34,919 nucleotides of DNA from Caldilinea sp. CFX5 (GCA_021405325.1 QWII01000104.1:1-34919); one strand, 5' to 3'. Positions 22,391 to 31,637 are shown, numbered from the stretch's first letter. Numbers and translations: made by a program. The notes: generated by a model from the letters alone, not told the origin.

Positions 22391-24295
22391 ATGCAATCCT
22401 TTCTACACGAACTGCACCAATTCTGGCGTGTCATCGGCTGGGTCTTGCGTATCACCTGGTCAGCCTGTAGCGCACTCCTGACGCTCCTCATTTTTTTAAC
22501 CGTTTTCAGCAGTCTTTTGCCGACGGCCCTGGCGCTGACCGGGCGCGGGTTGATCAACGAACTAGTAGCGCTGCTCGATCAACAGACGCACAGCCTCTAT
22601 TCGCTCTTCCCCTGGATCCTCTTGGGATTAGCATTGACAAGTCTGGAAGCGATCTTCAGCGGCAGCTTAACCTATGTCAATAAGCGGCTCAAAGATGAAC
22701 TCAATCTCAAGCTGGCAAAAGATGTCATGGATCATGCGGCCCGCCTTGATTTGGCCTTCTTCGAGGATGCTGATTCGCAGGATATGCTGGCGCGGGCGCA
22801 AAACAATGCCGCCGGTCTGGTCGCCAAATTTTTAACCACCGCCTTTGCCTTAGTCGGCACGGTTCTACAGATCATCTCCCTGGCCGGCGTCCTCCTCTAT
22901 ATTGAACCGTTAATTCTGATCGTCCTGGTCGCTTTCGCCGCCGGGTATTTTATCTTTCAGTGGCGGTTGGCGCGAGAAAGCTACCAACTGGAATATGAGC
23001 GCACCTCCAAACGGCGCTGGACGAACTATTTTGTCAAGCTGGTCACCGATGAACAGTGGGTGCCGGAAGTCAAGTTGCTCAACATTTCGTCGCTGCTCAC
23101 CAACCGTTTCTATGCTTTGATGACAAAATTCCGCGAGGAAGATCGCCAGCTCTATTGGCGCACGCTGGTGGGCAATACCTTCTTTGTTGTCTTGGCCACC
23201 ACCGGCTTTTACGCCCTCTTTGTACGCATTGCCCAGCGTGTTCTCAGCGGCGCGCTGACGGTGGGGGATGTCACCATCTATAGCACAACCACGGTTAAGT
23301 TACGTAGCAACTTGCAAGACATTGTCCTTTCTATTCGTGATGTGCGCGAACAACTGCTCTATTTATATGACCTGCGTCATTTTCTCCAAGTCGAGCCGGG
23401 CGTGCCGGCCAGTGGCGCGGTTGTCCCCAATAGCAACGGTGTTATCGAATGTAAGCAGCTTTCGTTTACCTATCCAGGCAGCAAACAACCGGTGTTACAG
23501 GATATTTCCTTCCGGCTGGAACCGGGCGAAACGGTGGCGATTGTGGGCGCCAATGGCGCCGGCAAAAGTACGCTGGTGAAGTTGCTGGCCCGGCTCTACG
23601 AACCAACCAGCGGGGCGATCTATTTTAGCAACACGCCAATCACCGCCTTTGCCCCCAAGTCCTGGCAGGAGCGCATTGGCTTTGTCTTTCAACAATTCAA
23701 CCGCTACGAGGCGACTGCCACCGAGAATATTGCCTATGGCGACTGGCGCCATTTGGGTGAGAACCCGTTAAAGGTGCAGGAGATTGCGCAACAAGCGCAG
23801 ATTCATGAGATGATCACTGCCCTGCCTGAAGGTTATGATACACTATTGGGGCGCAAATTCGGCACACACAAACCCTCGCTGGGGCAATGGCAGAAGATCG
23901 CCATTGCGCGCGCCCTCGCCCGCCAGAACAGCTTGTTGCTTATTCTTGATGAGCCAACCGCCAGTTTGGATGCTTACGCTGAATACGATCTCTTCTGTCA
24001 ATTTCGTGAGTTGGCCGTCGGGCGCACAACCATTCTCATCTCGCATCGCTTCTCCACCATTGGCATGGCAGATCGCATCCTGGTGCTGGATCAAGGGCGG
24101 CTGGTTGAAAGCGGCAGCCATGCCGAGCTACTGGCGCAGAACGGGCATTATGCCAAGCTCTATCGCCTCCACCAAACCCAAATGGGCGCCACCACCACGC
24201 CCAACGGCCATCATGAGAACGGCCTTCCTCCTGCGGTAGTGACAGCCTCACCCCACTTTGTCACCAACGGCAACGGCGCGTCACACAAGGGGTAA
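22391..24295 (+). CDS. ABC exporter half-transporter (fused permease and ATPase)
   Basis: This 634-residue protein has a six-helix exporter domain (about 1-330) with a long helical loop after LAKDVMDHAARLDLAFFED, typical of ABC-B type exporters. The ATPase follows from about 350: Walker A GANGAGKST near 387, Q-loop FVFQQF, a signature region reading KPSLGQWQKIAIARAL near 495, Walker B LLILDEPTASLD near 520, and H-loop ILISHRFS. The signature departs from LSGGQ (SLGQ with Leu in place of the first Gly), while Walker A, the catalytic Glu and the His are intact. A His/Asn-rich tail follows. It probably works as a homodimer exporting a lipid, drug or peptide. No Shine-Dalgarno is seen before the ATG at 22391, so the start is less certain. 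It stands alone, convergent with the CotH gene. Confidence 0.88.
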   Translation: MQSFLHELHQFWRVIGWVLRITWSACSALLTLLIFLTVFSSLLPTALALTGRGLINELVALLDQQTHSLYSLFPWILLGLALTSLEAIFSGSLTYVNKRLKDELNLKLAKDVMDHAARLDLAFFEDADSQDMLARAQNNAAGLVAKFLTTAFALVGTVLQIISLAGVLLYIEPLILIVLVAFAAGYFIFQWRLARESYQLEYERTSKRRWTNYFVKLVTDEQWVPEVKLLNISSLLTNRFYALMTKFREEDRQLYWRTLVGNTFFVVLATTGFYALFVRIAQRVLSGALTVGDVTIYSTTTVKLRSNLQDIVLSIRDVREQLLYLYDLRHFLQVEPGVPASGAVVPNSNGVIECKQLSFTYPGSKQPVLQDISFRLEPGETVAIVGANGAGKSTLVKLLARLYEPTSGAIYFSNTPITAFAPKSWQERIGFVFQQFNRYEATATENIAYGDWRHLGENPLKVQEIAQQAQIHEMITALPEGYDTLLGRKFGTHKPSLGQWQKIAIARALARQNSLLLILDEPTASLDAYAEYDLFCQFRELAVGRTTILISHRFSTIGMADRILVLDQGRLVESGSHAELLAQNGHYAKLYRLHQTQMGATTTPNGHHENGLPPAVVTASPHFVTNGNGASHKG

Positions 24296-24375
24296 GACGT
24301 AAGCCCGCCGACACCTCTTTGCGGTGAAATCATTTGATAGCCGAAAGCTTGTGCAAACAGAGCAACTTTTCCTCG

Positions 24376-24450
24376 CTCCGTGTTCCTTCTATCTGTGTTT
24401 AGTCTTTTGGGGCGACACAAAGACTAAACACAGATAGAAGGAACACGGAG
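24376..24450. terminator. 32-bp stem-loop between convergent genes (GTGTTTAGTCTTT family, copy 2)
   Basis: Arms 24376-24407 and 24419-24450 are perfect 32-nt complements with an 11-nt loop. It lies between the ABC gene stop (24295) and the CotH gene stop (24473), so it can serve both strands. The inner 21 nt match the hairpin at 20850-20902 apart from one base. Confidence 0.75.
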
Positions 24451-24472
24451 CGATTCCGTGGTTTACGATGAA

Positions 24473-27400
24473 CTACTGCCGTCTGACCAATGGCAGATAG
24501 AGTGTCGCAGGGGGGGTGGCGCCGCCTGGCGCCTCTTCGACGGTGATCAAAAATGGCGCCGTCGTCGTGCTTAGGCCCTGGCTATCGGTGGCGCGGACGG
24601 CGATGGCATAACTGCCGGGCGTCGGCGTGACGGCACAGGTGTAAGGTGGCGTTGTGACCGTGCAGACGACGTTGCTACCCAGTAGAAACTCGACCTTTTG
24701 AATGACCCCGTCACTATCACTGGCCTCCGCGTCAATTGTCACGGTAGCGGTATGGGCAAAGGTGGCATCGGGCGCCGGGCTGGTGATGCGCACGGTTGGC
24801 GGTTGGGGCGCTGGGTTGTTGGCCTCATTGACGGTAATCGCCACGGATGCCGCGGTTGTGCTTAAGCCCTGGCTGTCGGTCGCACGGGCCGTCAACGTAT
24901 AGGGGCCGGGTGCGGGGGTGAAGGAACAGGTGTAGGGCGCGGTGAGAACAGTGCAGATGACATTGTTATTCGCCAGGAACTCAACCTGTTGAACCACCCC
25001 GTCAGTGTCACCGGCCTCAGCTTGAATCACTACTGTCGCGCCCTGGTTAAAGACGCTGTTGGGCGCTGGACTGGTGATGTTCACCACCGGCGGTTGCGGC
25101 GCGGGGTTCACCGTGATCGGGACGGTGGGGGAGGTTGTAACGGCGTTGGCGTTATCGGTGGCCTGCGCCGTCAGGCTAAAGGCGCCTACCGCCGGTGTAA
25201 AGGCGCATTCATAGGGTGCTGTCGTATCGGTGCAGAGGGGTGTATTGTTGGCAAAGAAGGCCACCTGTTGGATTGTCCCGTCGGGGTCGCTGGCTTGCGC
25301 CTGGATCGTCACAGGGGCGCCTACGGTGAAGAGCGCGTTTGCCGCCGGGCTGGTGATGCTCACCTGCGGCAGTTGATTGATGACGGTCAACCCATTGGGC
25401 TGTCCCGGCGTGCCATGATTGGCCTTGGAGGGCGCCCAATTCGCCGCAGCAGCATTATCCAACTCCGGGCTGATCAAGGAGAGGCTGGGGCCAGTGCCGT
25501 CAGGCGCCAGCGGCCAGGGCGCAAGGTCAAGATAATCAACAAAATCGATCACATTGCTGACGGCATCACGCAACTCAAGCGCTTCGCCGCCATTGGCGAG
25601 GTTGCCGCGCATGACGCCATTGGGATCAAAGCCGTAGCGCGCCTTGAACTGCTGGGCGTTGGGGCTAAGGACGAAATAAGCGCCGGCAGCCAGCGTTGTC
25701 CCCGACGGGAAGTGATAGGTAAAGCCGCGGCCAAAGTAGACATTGTCCAGCCGCAGCGGCGTCGTTCCCTTGTTGTATAGCTCAATAAATTCAAAGAGAT
25801 CCGGATCGGTGGGCGCTGGCGCCGTCGGGTGGTAATGAATTTCGTTGATCACCAGATTGCCCAGCGGCTGAGGCGGGTAGAAGGTCGCTTCATGGAGCGG
25901 GCTCCAGGCGCCATTGGCAAAGACACGGGCGCGCACGGTTGTGACCTGGCTGATGGTGACAGTAGCCAGATCAGCGCCGTCCAGCGCGCCTTGCGCCACC
26001 GCGCCGCCCGCCTTGCGCGGATCAACGCCATCCAACGTGTAGTAGATGACGCCGTTGCCGTTATTGACGCTGTTATCAATGGTCAACCCAAAGTTTTGCG
26101 CCACGGCGCCGCCTTCTTGCGAGAAGGTGGGCGGCTTGAGGGTGGTTTGATACCAGCCTTTCTGCACATATTGGTTGATCACCTCATTGGTGCGCAGAGG
26201 GCAGTAGGTGTTTAACTTATCATCACGCACCTGTGTCCAATTTTTCCGTTCCGCCTCAACTGAATTGTTATCGGGGTCGCTCTCGGCAGCAGGCATACTG
26301 CGGGAATGGAAGTAGGCTGGCAATGCTTTGTTGGGTCCGGTTAGAGTAATCAACGGATAAATCTTTTGAGCATAGGCACCCCAGCGCGCCGATTCACCAA
26401 TAATCGCCAGATCGACAAAGTTGGCAAGGTCACTGTAACGCTGTGTGCAAGCCGCTGGCGTCAGAACCCCCTGGCTCTGTTCCAGATGGCGGTAGAAGCG
26501 ATCCGCCACCAGTTGACGGAAGTCGGCGTTGGTCATTAGCTTTAAGAAGAGACGGGCTGGTGAGCTAACGGCATCGTTTTCGATAACATTTGCATCGAGT
26601 TTATTGAGCGCCGTATCAGAATCCCAGGGAATCATGTGAAAACGGGTGTCGGGGCCGTTACGTTTGCGATAGGTGTACCAGTTGTGCGCCGGCCAGTCAG
26701 TGTTGGCGGCATAGTGCATCAAAATCATGTAATCGGCCAGATCGACCACATTAAGCTGCTGCTGCGCCTGTTGATAGCGCGCCGCATCGACGGTGGTCAC
26801 ATTGAGCAGATTGTGCAAAGCATTCCAAGCGTCCAATGTTCCCGGATCGGCGACCGGCGCATAGTTCTGATCTTCGTCAGGTTCGATCAGATCATAATCA
26901 GCCGATGTCCCACCCAGATAGGCAATCAGGAAGGTGTCATCCATCCGTTCGGTGACATTGTACAGGCCCCAATATTGTCCATTGAGATAAAGATGGGCAT
27001 AGGTGCCATGCCCGGCCAGCCCGCCCATGTTCAGAAAGGAACGCCGAACAAACTCATCATTGATGTAATCGGCTTCCCGTCGCTGGTCGCGGTCAAAGTA
27101 ACTATAGGAGCGATTGCCGCCATTGCGCAAGAGGATGCGGTCAAATTTGGAGACAGCGTCATTGTCGTCAAACAATTTGTAATCGAGCTTGGCCACGCCA
27201 TACTCGACGCCGCGGAAGTAGAGGCGGAATGATTTCTTCGGGGTACGATGGGGGCGGCGCGATGCTTGCCCATGAATACGCACGCCGGCATTGACCGTAA
27301 AACCGCCCGGCTGCCCATTCGGCATGATCAACTCCAACGAAGTGGGGCGCTCCCAGGCGCTGCCTTTTTGGCTGGAGTTGACATAGATCCCCTTGCTGGC

Positions 27401-27991
27401 ATCCCACAGATTGGGCTGATCCGTCACCAACGAAAGGGCGGGCAGCGCCGTTAGCGCCGCTTCGATCTGGCTGCTGTTGGTAGCGTGATTGACAATCTCC
27501 GACGCCATTTCGTAATAGGCAGGGTAGGGGCCGCCGTCGCTGTTATTGGGGGCAAATTTGTCAGGCCAGCCGGCGCCGGGCGTATTGGATTGATTCCGCA
27601 CCTGGGCCAGGAAAATGTAAGTTTGCGTCACGGTGGACGATTGGTTGGAGCCGGAGGTATAGGCGACAGCACGCACCACCGTGGTTTTATCGATCGTCAA
27701 CGGGCCGCTATACAGTGTGCCTTTGGTCGGCGTGGGGGTTGAATAGTCGGTCGTATAGCGGATTTGGGCGTTGGCCGTCGTAGAGGATAACGTTAATTGA
27801 AAAGAGGCCGTAAAATGACCATGCGCAACACTAAAGGCGGGCGGGGCCACTGCACTTTGGGCCTGACTACGCATAGGCAGCAGGCTGGCGAGCGCGATCA
27901 GGAAGATGTTCAAGCCGTAGAACAGCTTGCGCACCATAAGGGAAGGGAGCTTGCGCAGCGAAGGCGAAGCAGGGGTCAGTGATATAACCAT
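24473..27991 (-). CDS. Large exoprotein: CotH kinase, lamin-tail and three Ig-like repeats
   Basis: This 1172-residue secreted protein has a signal peptide after a basic start (residues about 20-45, cut near RSQAQS). A chitobiase-type domain (50-130) with ATNAQIRYTTD-like strands comes next. The CotH domain (about 190-600) has YLNGQYWGLYNVTERMDD and the metal-binding IPWDSD. A second beta domain with YYTLDGVDPR (615-705) and a lamin-tail domain VINEIHYHP...FEFIELYNKG (708-840) follow. Three Ig-like repeats of about 95 residues start near 872, 965 and 1062, each with ITSPA...VTI.A.A.D.DG..Q.V.F. The end is ATLYLPLVRRQ. The ATG has AAGGAG 6 nt upstream. CotH proteins are protein kinases; here it is probably extracellular and anchored or sorted by its tail (inference). 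Confidence 0.9.
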   Translation of the reverse strand: MVISLTPASPSLRKLPSLMVRKLFYGLNIFLIALASLLPMRSQAQSAVAPPAFSVAHGHFTASFQLTLSSTTANAQIRYTTDYSTPTPTKGTLYSGPLTIDKTTVVRAVAYTSGSNQSSTVTQTYIFLAQVRNQSNTPGAGWPDKFAPNNSDGGPYPAYYEMASEIVNHATNSSQIEAALTALPALSLVTDQPNLWDASKGIYVNSSQKGSAWERPTSLELIMPNGQPGGFTVNAGVRIHGQASRRPHRTPKKSFRLYFRGVEYGVAKLDYKLFDDNDAVSKFDRILLRNGGNRSYSYFDRDQRREADYINDEFVRRSFLNMGGLAGHGTYAHLYLNGQYWGLYNVTERMDDTFLIAYLGGTSADYDLIEPDEDQNYAPVADPGTLDAWNALHNLLNVTTVDAARYQQAQQQLNVVDLADYMILMHYAANTDWPAHNWYTYRKRNGPDTRFHMIPWDSDTALNKLDANVIENDAVSSPARLFLKLMTNADFRQLVADRFYRHLEQSQGVLTPAACTQRYSDLANFVDLAIIGESARWGAYAQKIYPLITLTGPNKALPAYFHSRSMPAAESDPDNNSVEAERKNWTQVRDDKLNTYCPLRTNEVINQYVQKGWYQTTLKPPTFSQEGGAVAQNFGLTIDNSVNNGNGVIYYTLDGVDPRKAGGAVAQGALDGADLATVTISQVTTVRARVFANGAWSPLHEATFYPPQPLGNLVINEIHYHPTAPAPTDPDLFEFIELYNKGTTPLRLDNVYFGRGFTYHFPSGTTLAAGAYFVLSPNAQQFKARYGFDPNGVMRGNLANGGEALELRDAVSNVIDFVDYLDLAPWPLAPDGTGPSLSLISPELDNAAAANWAPSKANHGTPGQPNGLTVINQLPQVSITSPAANALFTVGAPVTIQAQASDPDGTIQQVAFFANNTPLCTDTTAPYECAFTPAVGAFSLTAQATDNANAVTTSPTVPITVNPAPQPPVVNITSPAPNSVFNQGATVVIQAEAGDTDGVVQQVEFLANNNVICTVLTAPYTCSFTPAPGPYTLTARATDSQGLSTTAASVAITVNEANNPAPQPPTVRITSPAPDATFAHTATVTIDAEASDSDGVIQKVEFLLGSNVVCTVTTPPYTCAVTPTPGSYAIAVRATDSQGLSTTTAPFLITVEEAPGGATPPATLYLPLVRRQ

Positions 27992-28010
27992 GATGCTCCT
28001 TTTTATAGAT

Positions 28011-28093
28011 AGGAGTTACGCAGTTGACGGGCGCTACCAGAGACCTGTCAGGTTTGCGAAACCTGACAGGTCTTGTCCAACTGCGTAACTCCT
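28011..28093. repeat. Nested hairpin with ACCTGTCAGGTTT core, copy 2
   Basis: Outer arms GGAGTTACGCAGTTG (from 28012) and its complement (to 28092) enclose perfect inner 15-nt arms 28041-28055 and 28059-28073 with a GCG loop. The inner core is shared with 10655-10689. It lies just upstream of the CotH gene start. Confidence 0.8.
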
Positions 28094-28330
28094 AATAGAA
28101 TTACAAAATTCAAATCGGGTCCTTACCTGTATGGGCAAAGTAAGGTAGAATTACGAAAAATATAGCGCTACTGGTTATCGCTATTGTACTACACTGTTCG
28201 GCGCTTTGTCATCTCAACTTCCTTGCAATTACTGACATTTGTTGTAGTTATTACCCCTTAGCCGTCAATCCCTAGGTCGATAAAACTTTGCGACTTATTT
28301 GACGATTCCTAACAAAGATACACCTTTCCA

Positions 28331-28375
28331 TGTCAGTTAACTGACAGCCCATCGACGCTATTTTTATGGTATAAA
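28331..28375 (+). promoter_or_regulatory. Promoter region of the HD-GYP gene with a 16-bp perfect palindrome
   Basis: TGTCAGTT-AACTGACA (28331-28346) is a perfect dyad. TATAAA (28370-28375) 23 nt further on is a good -10, with no clear -35 at the usual distance. A half site TTACTGACA lies upstream near 28230. Transcription would start about 35 nt before the ATG at 28417, which has GAGGGG 5 nt upstream. The remaining stretch 28094-28330 is AT-rich with no gene. Confidence 0.55.
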
Positions 28376-28416
28376 TGGGGGCGCAGACTCATTGAACTAA
28401 AGAAAAGAGGGGAAGC

Positions 28417-29853
28417 ATGAGCCGAGTTAGCTGGCTTTATATCTATTTCACCATAGGCAGTGCGGTTGCGCTCTGTCTTTGGGTTCTCAACACAATGCCA
28501 CAGCCGGTTGCACCCGTACCGCTATTCGTTGCATTAACGCTTCTCACAACCTTGCTCACCCTCTATACAGTTCAAGTTTCGACTTTTAAAAGCTTTGAAG
28601 GATCAACGATCAGCGTCGTGGCCGCCCTCTTTTTGCTGCCGCCTTGGCTCTTTATTATCCATACGGTTGTTGCCTATACCGTTAAATGGCTTAAAGAATA
28701 TTGGTTTGACAAAGGTACAGTGCGCCCCTTGTATCTTCATGCTTATAATCTGGCGACCTCGCTGATCGGCGGGGCCGGCACCTATCTGTTAGTACAACAG
28801 ACCGGGTTTACCACTACCGGGCCATTAACTGTCCCCTCCTTTCTCCAAGTCATCATCCTTTGTTTCATCCATGTAATGCTGCAACAATTGTTCCTTGGCG
28901 GTTGGCTTATTTGGGTGCGTCATGTTCCCTGGCGGGAAGTCAATATTTGGGCGGAAGGCATTCGGTTGGAATTGCCACAAGCGTGCATGGGCTATTTAGC
29001 GGCAGAAATCTACCTGAGCGAGCCACTGCTGTCGCTCTTTATGGTGGCGCCGATTGTATTAACCTATCAGGCGTCGTTGTTGCCCAAACTACAAGAAGAG
29101 ACAATGAATGCGTTGCAACGCTTTGCCGCCGAACTGCAAGAGAAGAATCAGGCTATCCAGCAACGGAACGCGGATCTCTTTGTCACCCTGGCCAAAGTCT
29201 TTGATGCGCGTGATCCTTATGTCGGCGGCCATGCGGCGCAGGTGGCGGCCTATGCCGTAGCGATTGGCAAAGCCATGAATCTGGCACCGGCACGGCTCGA
29301 AATTTTGCGCCAAAGCGCCTATCTGCATGACATCGGCAAAATCGCCATTCCCGACGCGATCTTACACAAACCGGAGCGACTGACGGAGAGTGAATATCAA
29401 ATTGTCAAAAAGCACACGGACATCGGCGCCGATTTTGTTGAGACGAGCACGGCGTTAAAGCATCTTGCGCCCTATATCCGCTACCATCACGAGCGCTGGG
29501 ACGGCCAAGGCTACCCGGCCGGCCTCAGCGGCGAGGCGATCCCATTGGAAGCGCGCATTCTCAACATCTGCGATTCGGTCGAAGCGATGGCCTCGGATCG
29601 CCCCTATCATCGCGCCTTGTCGCTGCCCCAAATCATCGAGGAAGTCAAACAATGCGCCGGTCGCCAGTTTGATCCACAAGTGGTCGATGCCTTTATCCAG
29701 ATCACCGAACGCATCGGCGCCCACTTTGTCGTCAACTCTGCGCGCGACGTCGCCAAACACCATCACGACGCCCGCCCGAATCGCAGTTGGTCCATCGCCC
29801 GGCTGGCGCAGGTCTATGGTCTTGTGTCTTCTCCACCCGCCGCCACTTTTTGA
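28417..29853 (+). CDS. Membrane HD-GYP domain protein (probable cyclic-di-GMP phosphodiesterase)
   Basis: This 478-residue protein begins with about six to seven hydrophobic helices (residues 8-225), then a short coiled coil ([20 protein letters not shown]), then an HD-GYP domain (about 260-440). Key residues are visible: [23 protein letters not shown] with the HD pair, [16 protein letters not shown] as the HHExxDGxGYP motif, and [13 protein letters not shown]. All the usual metal ligands appear present, so it is likely active against cyclic di-GMP or a related dinucleotide, with the membrane part as sensor. Its stop codon lies inside the promoter of rlmN. Confidence 0.88.
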   Translation: MSRVSWLYIYFTIGSAVALCLWVLNTMPQPVAPVPLFVALTLLTTLLTLYTVQVSTFKSFEGSTISVVAALFLLPPWLFIIHTVVAYTVKWLKEYWFDKGTVRPLYLHAYNLATSLIGGAGTYLLVQQTGFTTTGPLTVPSFLQVIILCFIHVMLQQLFLGGWLIWVRHVPWREVNIWAEGIRLELPQACMGYLAAEIYLSEPLLSLFMVAPIVLTYQASLLPKLQEETMNALQRFAAELQEKNQAIQQRNADLFVTLAKVFDARDPYVGGHAAQVAAYAVAIGKAMNLAPARLEILRQSAYLHDIGKIAIPDAILHKPERLTESEYQIVKKHTDIGADFVETSTALKHLAPYIRYHHERWDGQGYPAGLSGEAIPLEARILNICDSVEAMASDRPYHRALSLPQIIEEVKQCAGRQFDPQVVDAFIQITERIGAHFVVNSARDVAKHHHDARPNRSWSIARLAQVYGLVSSPPAATF

Positions 29854-29878
29854 CCCCCGCTCACGGGTGCGCTACAAT
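29850..29878 (+). promoter_or_regulatory. Promoter of rlmN, predicted to make a leaderless mRNA
   Basis: TTGACC (29850-29855), a 17-nt spacer and TACAAT (29873-29878) form a near-consensus housekeeping promoter. Seven nucleotides past the -10 is position 29885, the A of the rlmN ATG. The -35 overlaps the TGA of the HD-GYP gene. Confidence 0.7.
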
Positions 29879-29884
29879 GAACTC

Positions 29885-31018
29885 ATGAGTACTGTCATTG
29901 CTTTAGCGCCCTCGGTGACTGCCGGCAGAGCCGAGGTGACGAATACAATTAAACGCGTCCCACTGCTCGATTTTTCGCTGCCGGCGTTGACGGACTATGT
30001 GGTCAGCCTGGGAGAGCCGCAGTTTCGCGCCCGGCAACTGTGGGATTGGATTTACAAACGGTACGCGGCGGATTTTGATGCCATGACCAATCTGCCCAAG
30101 GCTCTGCGTGCGCGGCTCAAGGCCGAGGCGCTGGTCGATCCGTTGACGCCGGTGGTGCAGGTGGTTTCGCAGGCCAAAGATACGCAAAAGGTACTCTTTC
30201 GCCTGCACGATGGCTACACTATCGAAGCGGTGCTCATGCTCTATGACAAGCGGCGGACGCTCTGTATCAGCAGTCAAGCCGGCTGTGCCATGGGTTGCAC
30301 CTTTTGCGCCACGGCGCAGGGCGGGCTGGCCCGCAACTTGACGGCTGGCGAGATTGTGGCGCAGGTGCTCTTCTTTGCCCGTTATCTGGCGACGCCCGGT
30401 CAAGCACCGGTGATGGATGTCGAACGCCCCAGCCATGTCACGAACATTGTCTTGATGGGCATGGGCGAGCCGTTGCATAATTACAAAAATGTGTGGACGG
30501 CGCTGCATCGGTTAACCGCGGAAGACGCCTTTGGGTTGGGCGCCCGTAATATCACCCTGAGCACCGTCGGGTTAGTGCCCATGATTGACCGCATGGCGGA
30601 AGAGGATCTCCAGATCAATTTGGCGGTCAGTCTTCACGCGCCCGATGATGAACTACGCACACAACTGGTGCCGGTCAACAAAGGCTTTGCTGTCGACACG
30701 CTACTGGCGGCGGTGCAACGCTACATTGCCAAAACCAACCGGCGCGTCACCTTTGAATATGCCTTGATGGCCGGGATCAATGATAGCGCTGAGCAGGCGC
30801 ACGCCCTGGCGCAGAAATTACAGCCCCTACTCTGTCATGTTAATGTGATCCCGCTCAACCCGATCCCGGATAGTCCTTATCAGCCGACAAGCGATGCCGA
30901 CACCCAGGCGTTTGTTCAGATCCTACGCGATCACGGCGTGCCGGCGACGGTGCGCTTGCGACGAGGGATTGAGATCAACGCCGGCTGTGGGCAATTGCGA
31001 AGGGCATTGGCGGCCTGA
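29885..31018 (+). CDS. rlmN: Dual-specificity 23S rRNA/tRNA adenine-C2 methyltransferase RlmN
   Basis: This 377-residue radical SAM enzyme has the cluster motif CAMGCTFC (Cys134, 138, 141). The second catalytic cysteine is in [12 protein letters not shown] near residue 368. Other family blocks are [40 protein letters not shown] and [14 protein letters not shown]. It methylates A2503 in 23S rRNA and A37 in some tRNAs through a methyl-cysteine intermediate. I use the ATG at 29885: the same frame continues upstream without homology, and the promoter places the transcript start on this ATG. It is followed by a terminator at 31033-31063. Confidence 0.95.
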   Translation: MSTVIALAPSVTAGRAEVTNTIKRVPLLDFSLPALTDYVVSLGEPQFRARQLWDWIYKRYAADFDAMTNLPKALRARLKAEALVDPLTPVVQVVSQAKDTQKVLFRLHDGYTIEAVLMLYDKRRTLCISSQAGCAMGCTFCATAQGGLARNLTAGEIVAQVLFFARYLATPGQAPVMDVERPSHVTNIVLMGMGEPLHNYKNVWTALHRLTAEDAFGLGARNITLSTVGLVPMIDRMAEEDLQINLAVSLHAPDDELRTQLVPVNKGFAVDTLLAAVQRYIAKTNRRVTFEYALMAGINDSAEQAHALAQKLQPLLCHVNVIPLNPIPDSPYQPTSDADTQAFVQILRDHGVPATVRLRRGIEINAGCGQLRRALAA

Positions 31019-31032
31019 ACCGGGGGGAGAAA

Positions 31033-31063
31033 AAAATCGCCTGACTTGAAGTCAGGCGATTTT
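31033..31063. terminator. Bidirectional intrinsic terminator between rlmN and rpmB
   Basis: A 14-bp stem AAAATCGCCTGACT/AGTCAGGCGATTTT flanked by A and T runs lies between the convergent genes rlmN (+) and rpmB (-). Confidence 0.88.
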
Positions 31064-31091
31064 CTGTGCGATGACCGACAAGAACCATTGG

Positions 31092-31274
31092 TTATCTGGT
31101 TTTGGAAAGTGTGCGCACGCAGGAAGTACAAAGGCGCTTGGAAACTGTTTGGCCATTTTCCGTGACATTGACCTTTTGAATGTTGACATTCCAGCGGCGG
31201 CGGGTTGCTTTCTTGGACCAAGGGCGATTGTTGCCAAATTGCGGCCCCCGCCCACAGTTCTGACACTGAGCCAT
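31092..31274 (-). CDS. rpmB: 50S ribosomal protein L28
   Basis: This 60-residue basic protein carries the L28 pattern: [16 protein letters not shown] at the start, [15 protein letters not shown], and [10 protein letters not shown] near the end. Four cysteines (4, 7, 49, 52) form two CxxC pairs, the zinc-ribbon (C+) form of L28. The ATG at 31274 is chosen as the usual L28 start, with GAGGAT about 9 nt upstream; a longer in-frame extension has no support. It is transcribed alone toward the rlmN terminator, and its upstream region holds repeated GCTCAT words. Confidence 0.95.
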   Translation of the reverse strand: MAQCQNCGRGPQFGNNRPWSKKATRRRWNVNIQKVNVTENGQTVSKRLCTSCVRTLSKTR

Positions 31275-31292
31275 GATACAATCCTCTCTACT

Positions 31293-31366
31293 ATAACAAT
31301 GCTCATATAACAATGCTCATTATCTGAAATGAGCCAGGAACAGTTGCTCATCCTAGATGATGAGCC
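31293..31366. repeat. GCTCAT/ATGAGC cluster upstream of rpmB
   Basis: The 14-mer ATAACAATGCTCAT occurs twice in direct tandem (31293-31306 and 31307-31320). It is followed by two small dyads with the same word (GCTCATT...AATGAGC and GCTCATC...GATGAGC). The cluster starts 19 nt before the rpmB ATG. Confidence 0.7.
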
Positions 31367-31449
31367 GGTAACAAACAATAGCTGCTGAAACAACGTTGCG
31401 CCCCTCGTCAGAAGTGCGCAACGGTTAAGTTTTCCATGTAGACGAATTT

Positions 31450-31478
31450 TTGCATTAATTTCGCAACCTTTTTATGCT
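31450..31478 (+). promoter_or_regulatory. Candidate promoter of the DegV gene
   Basis: TTGCAT (31450-31455), a 17-nt spacer and TATGCT (31473-31478) resemble a housekeeping promoter. The transcript would include the GGTTGGTTCG hairpin (31511-31589) in its leader before the ATG at 31638. The stretch 31367-31449 shows nothing else. Confidence 0.5.
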
Positions 31479-31510
31479 AACATAAGCGGAATTTGCTGTC
31501 AAACTTATTA

Positions 31511-31589
31511 GGGTGGTTGGTTGGTTCGTTGGTTGGTTCGTTGGTTTCGACAAGCTCAACCAACGAACCAACCAACGAACCAACCAACC
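31511..31589. repeat. Tandem-word hairpin (GGTTGGTTCGTTGG)
   Basis: Left words GGTTGGTTCGTTGGTT pair with right words AACCAACGAACCAACC around a TTCGACAAGCTC loop. Related to 8160-8230. It lies in the leader of the DegV gene. Confidence 0.8.
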
Positions 31590-31637
31590 CTTTGAATTTC
31601 TAAAGAGCTACGCTGTTTTAATAGAAAAGATCTTGCC

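Noticed and set aside
22156..22470. A 104-codon AT-rich frame ahead of the ABC gene
   Set aside because: It overlaps the ABC start, has no ribosome site, no family pattern, and composition follows the AT-rich intergenic segment.
29465..29884. Upstream extension of rlmN
   Set aside because: It lies in another phase of the HD-GYP gene, and the promoter places the transcript start at 29885.
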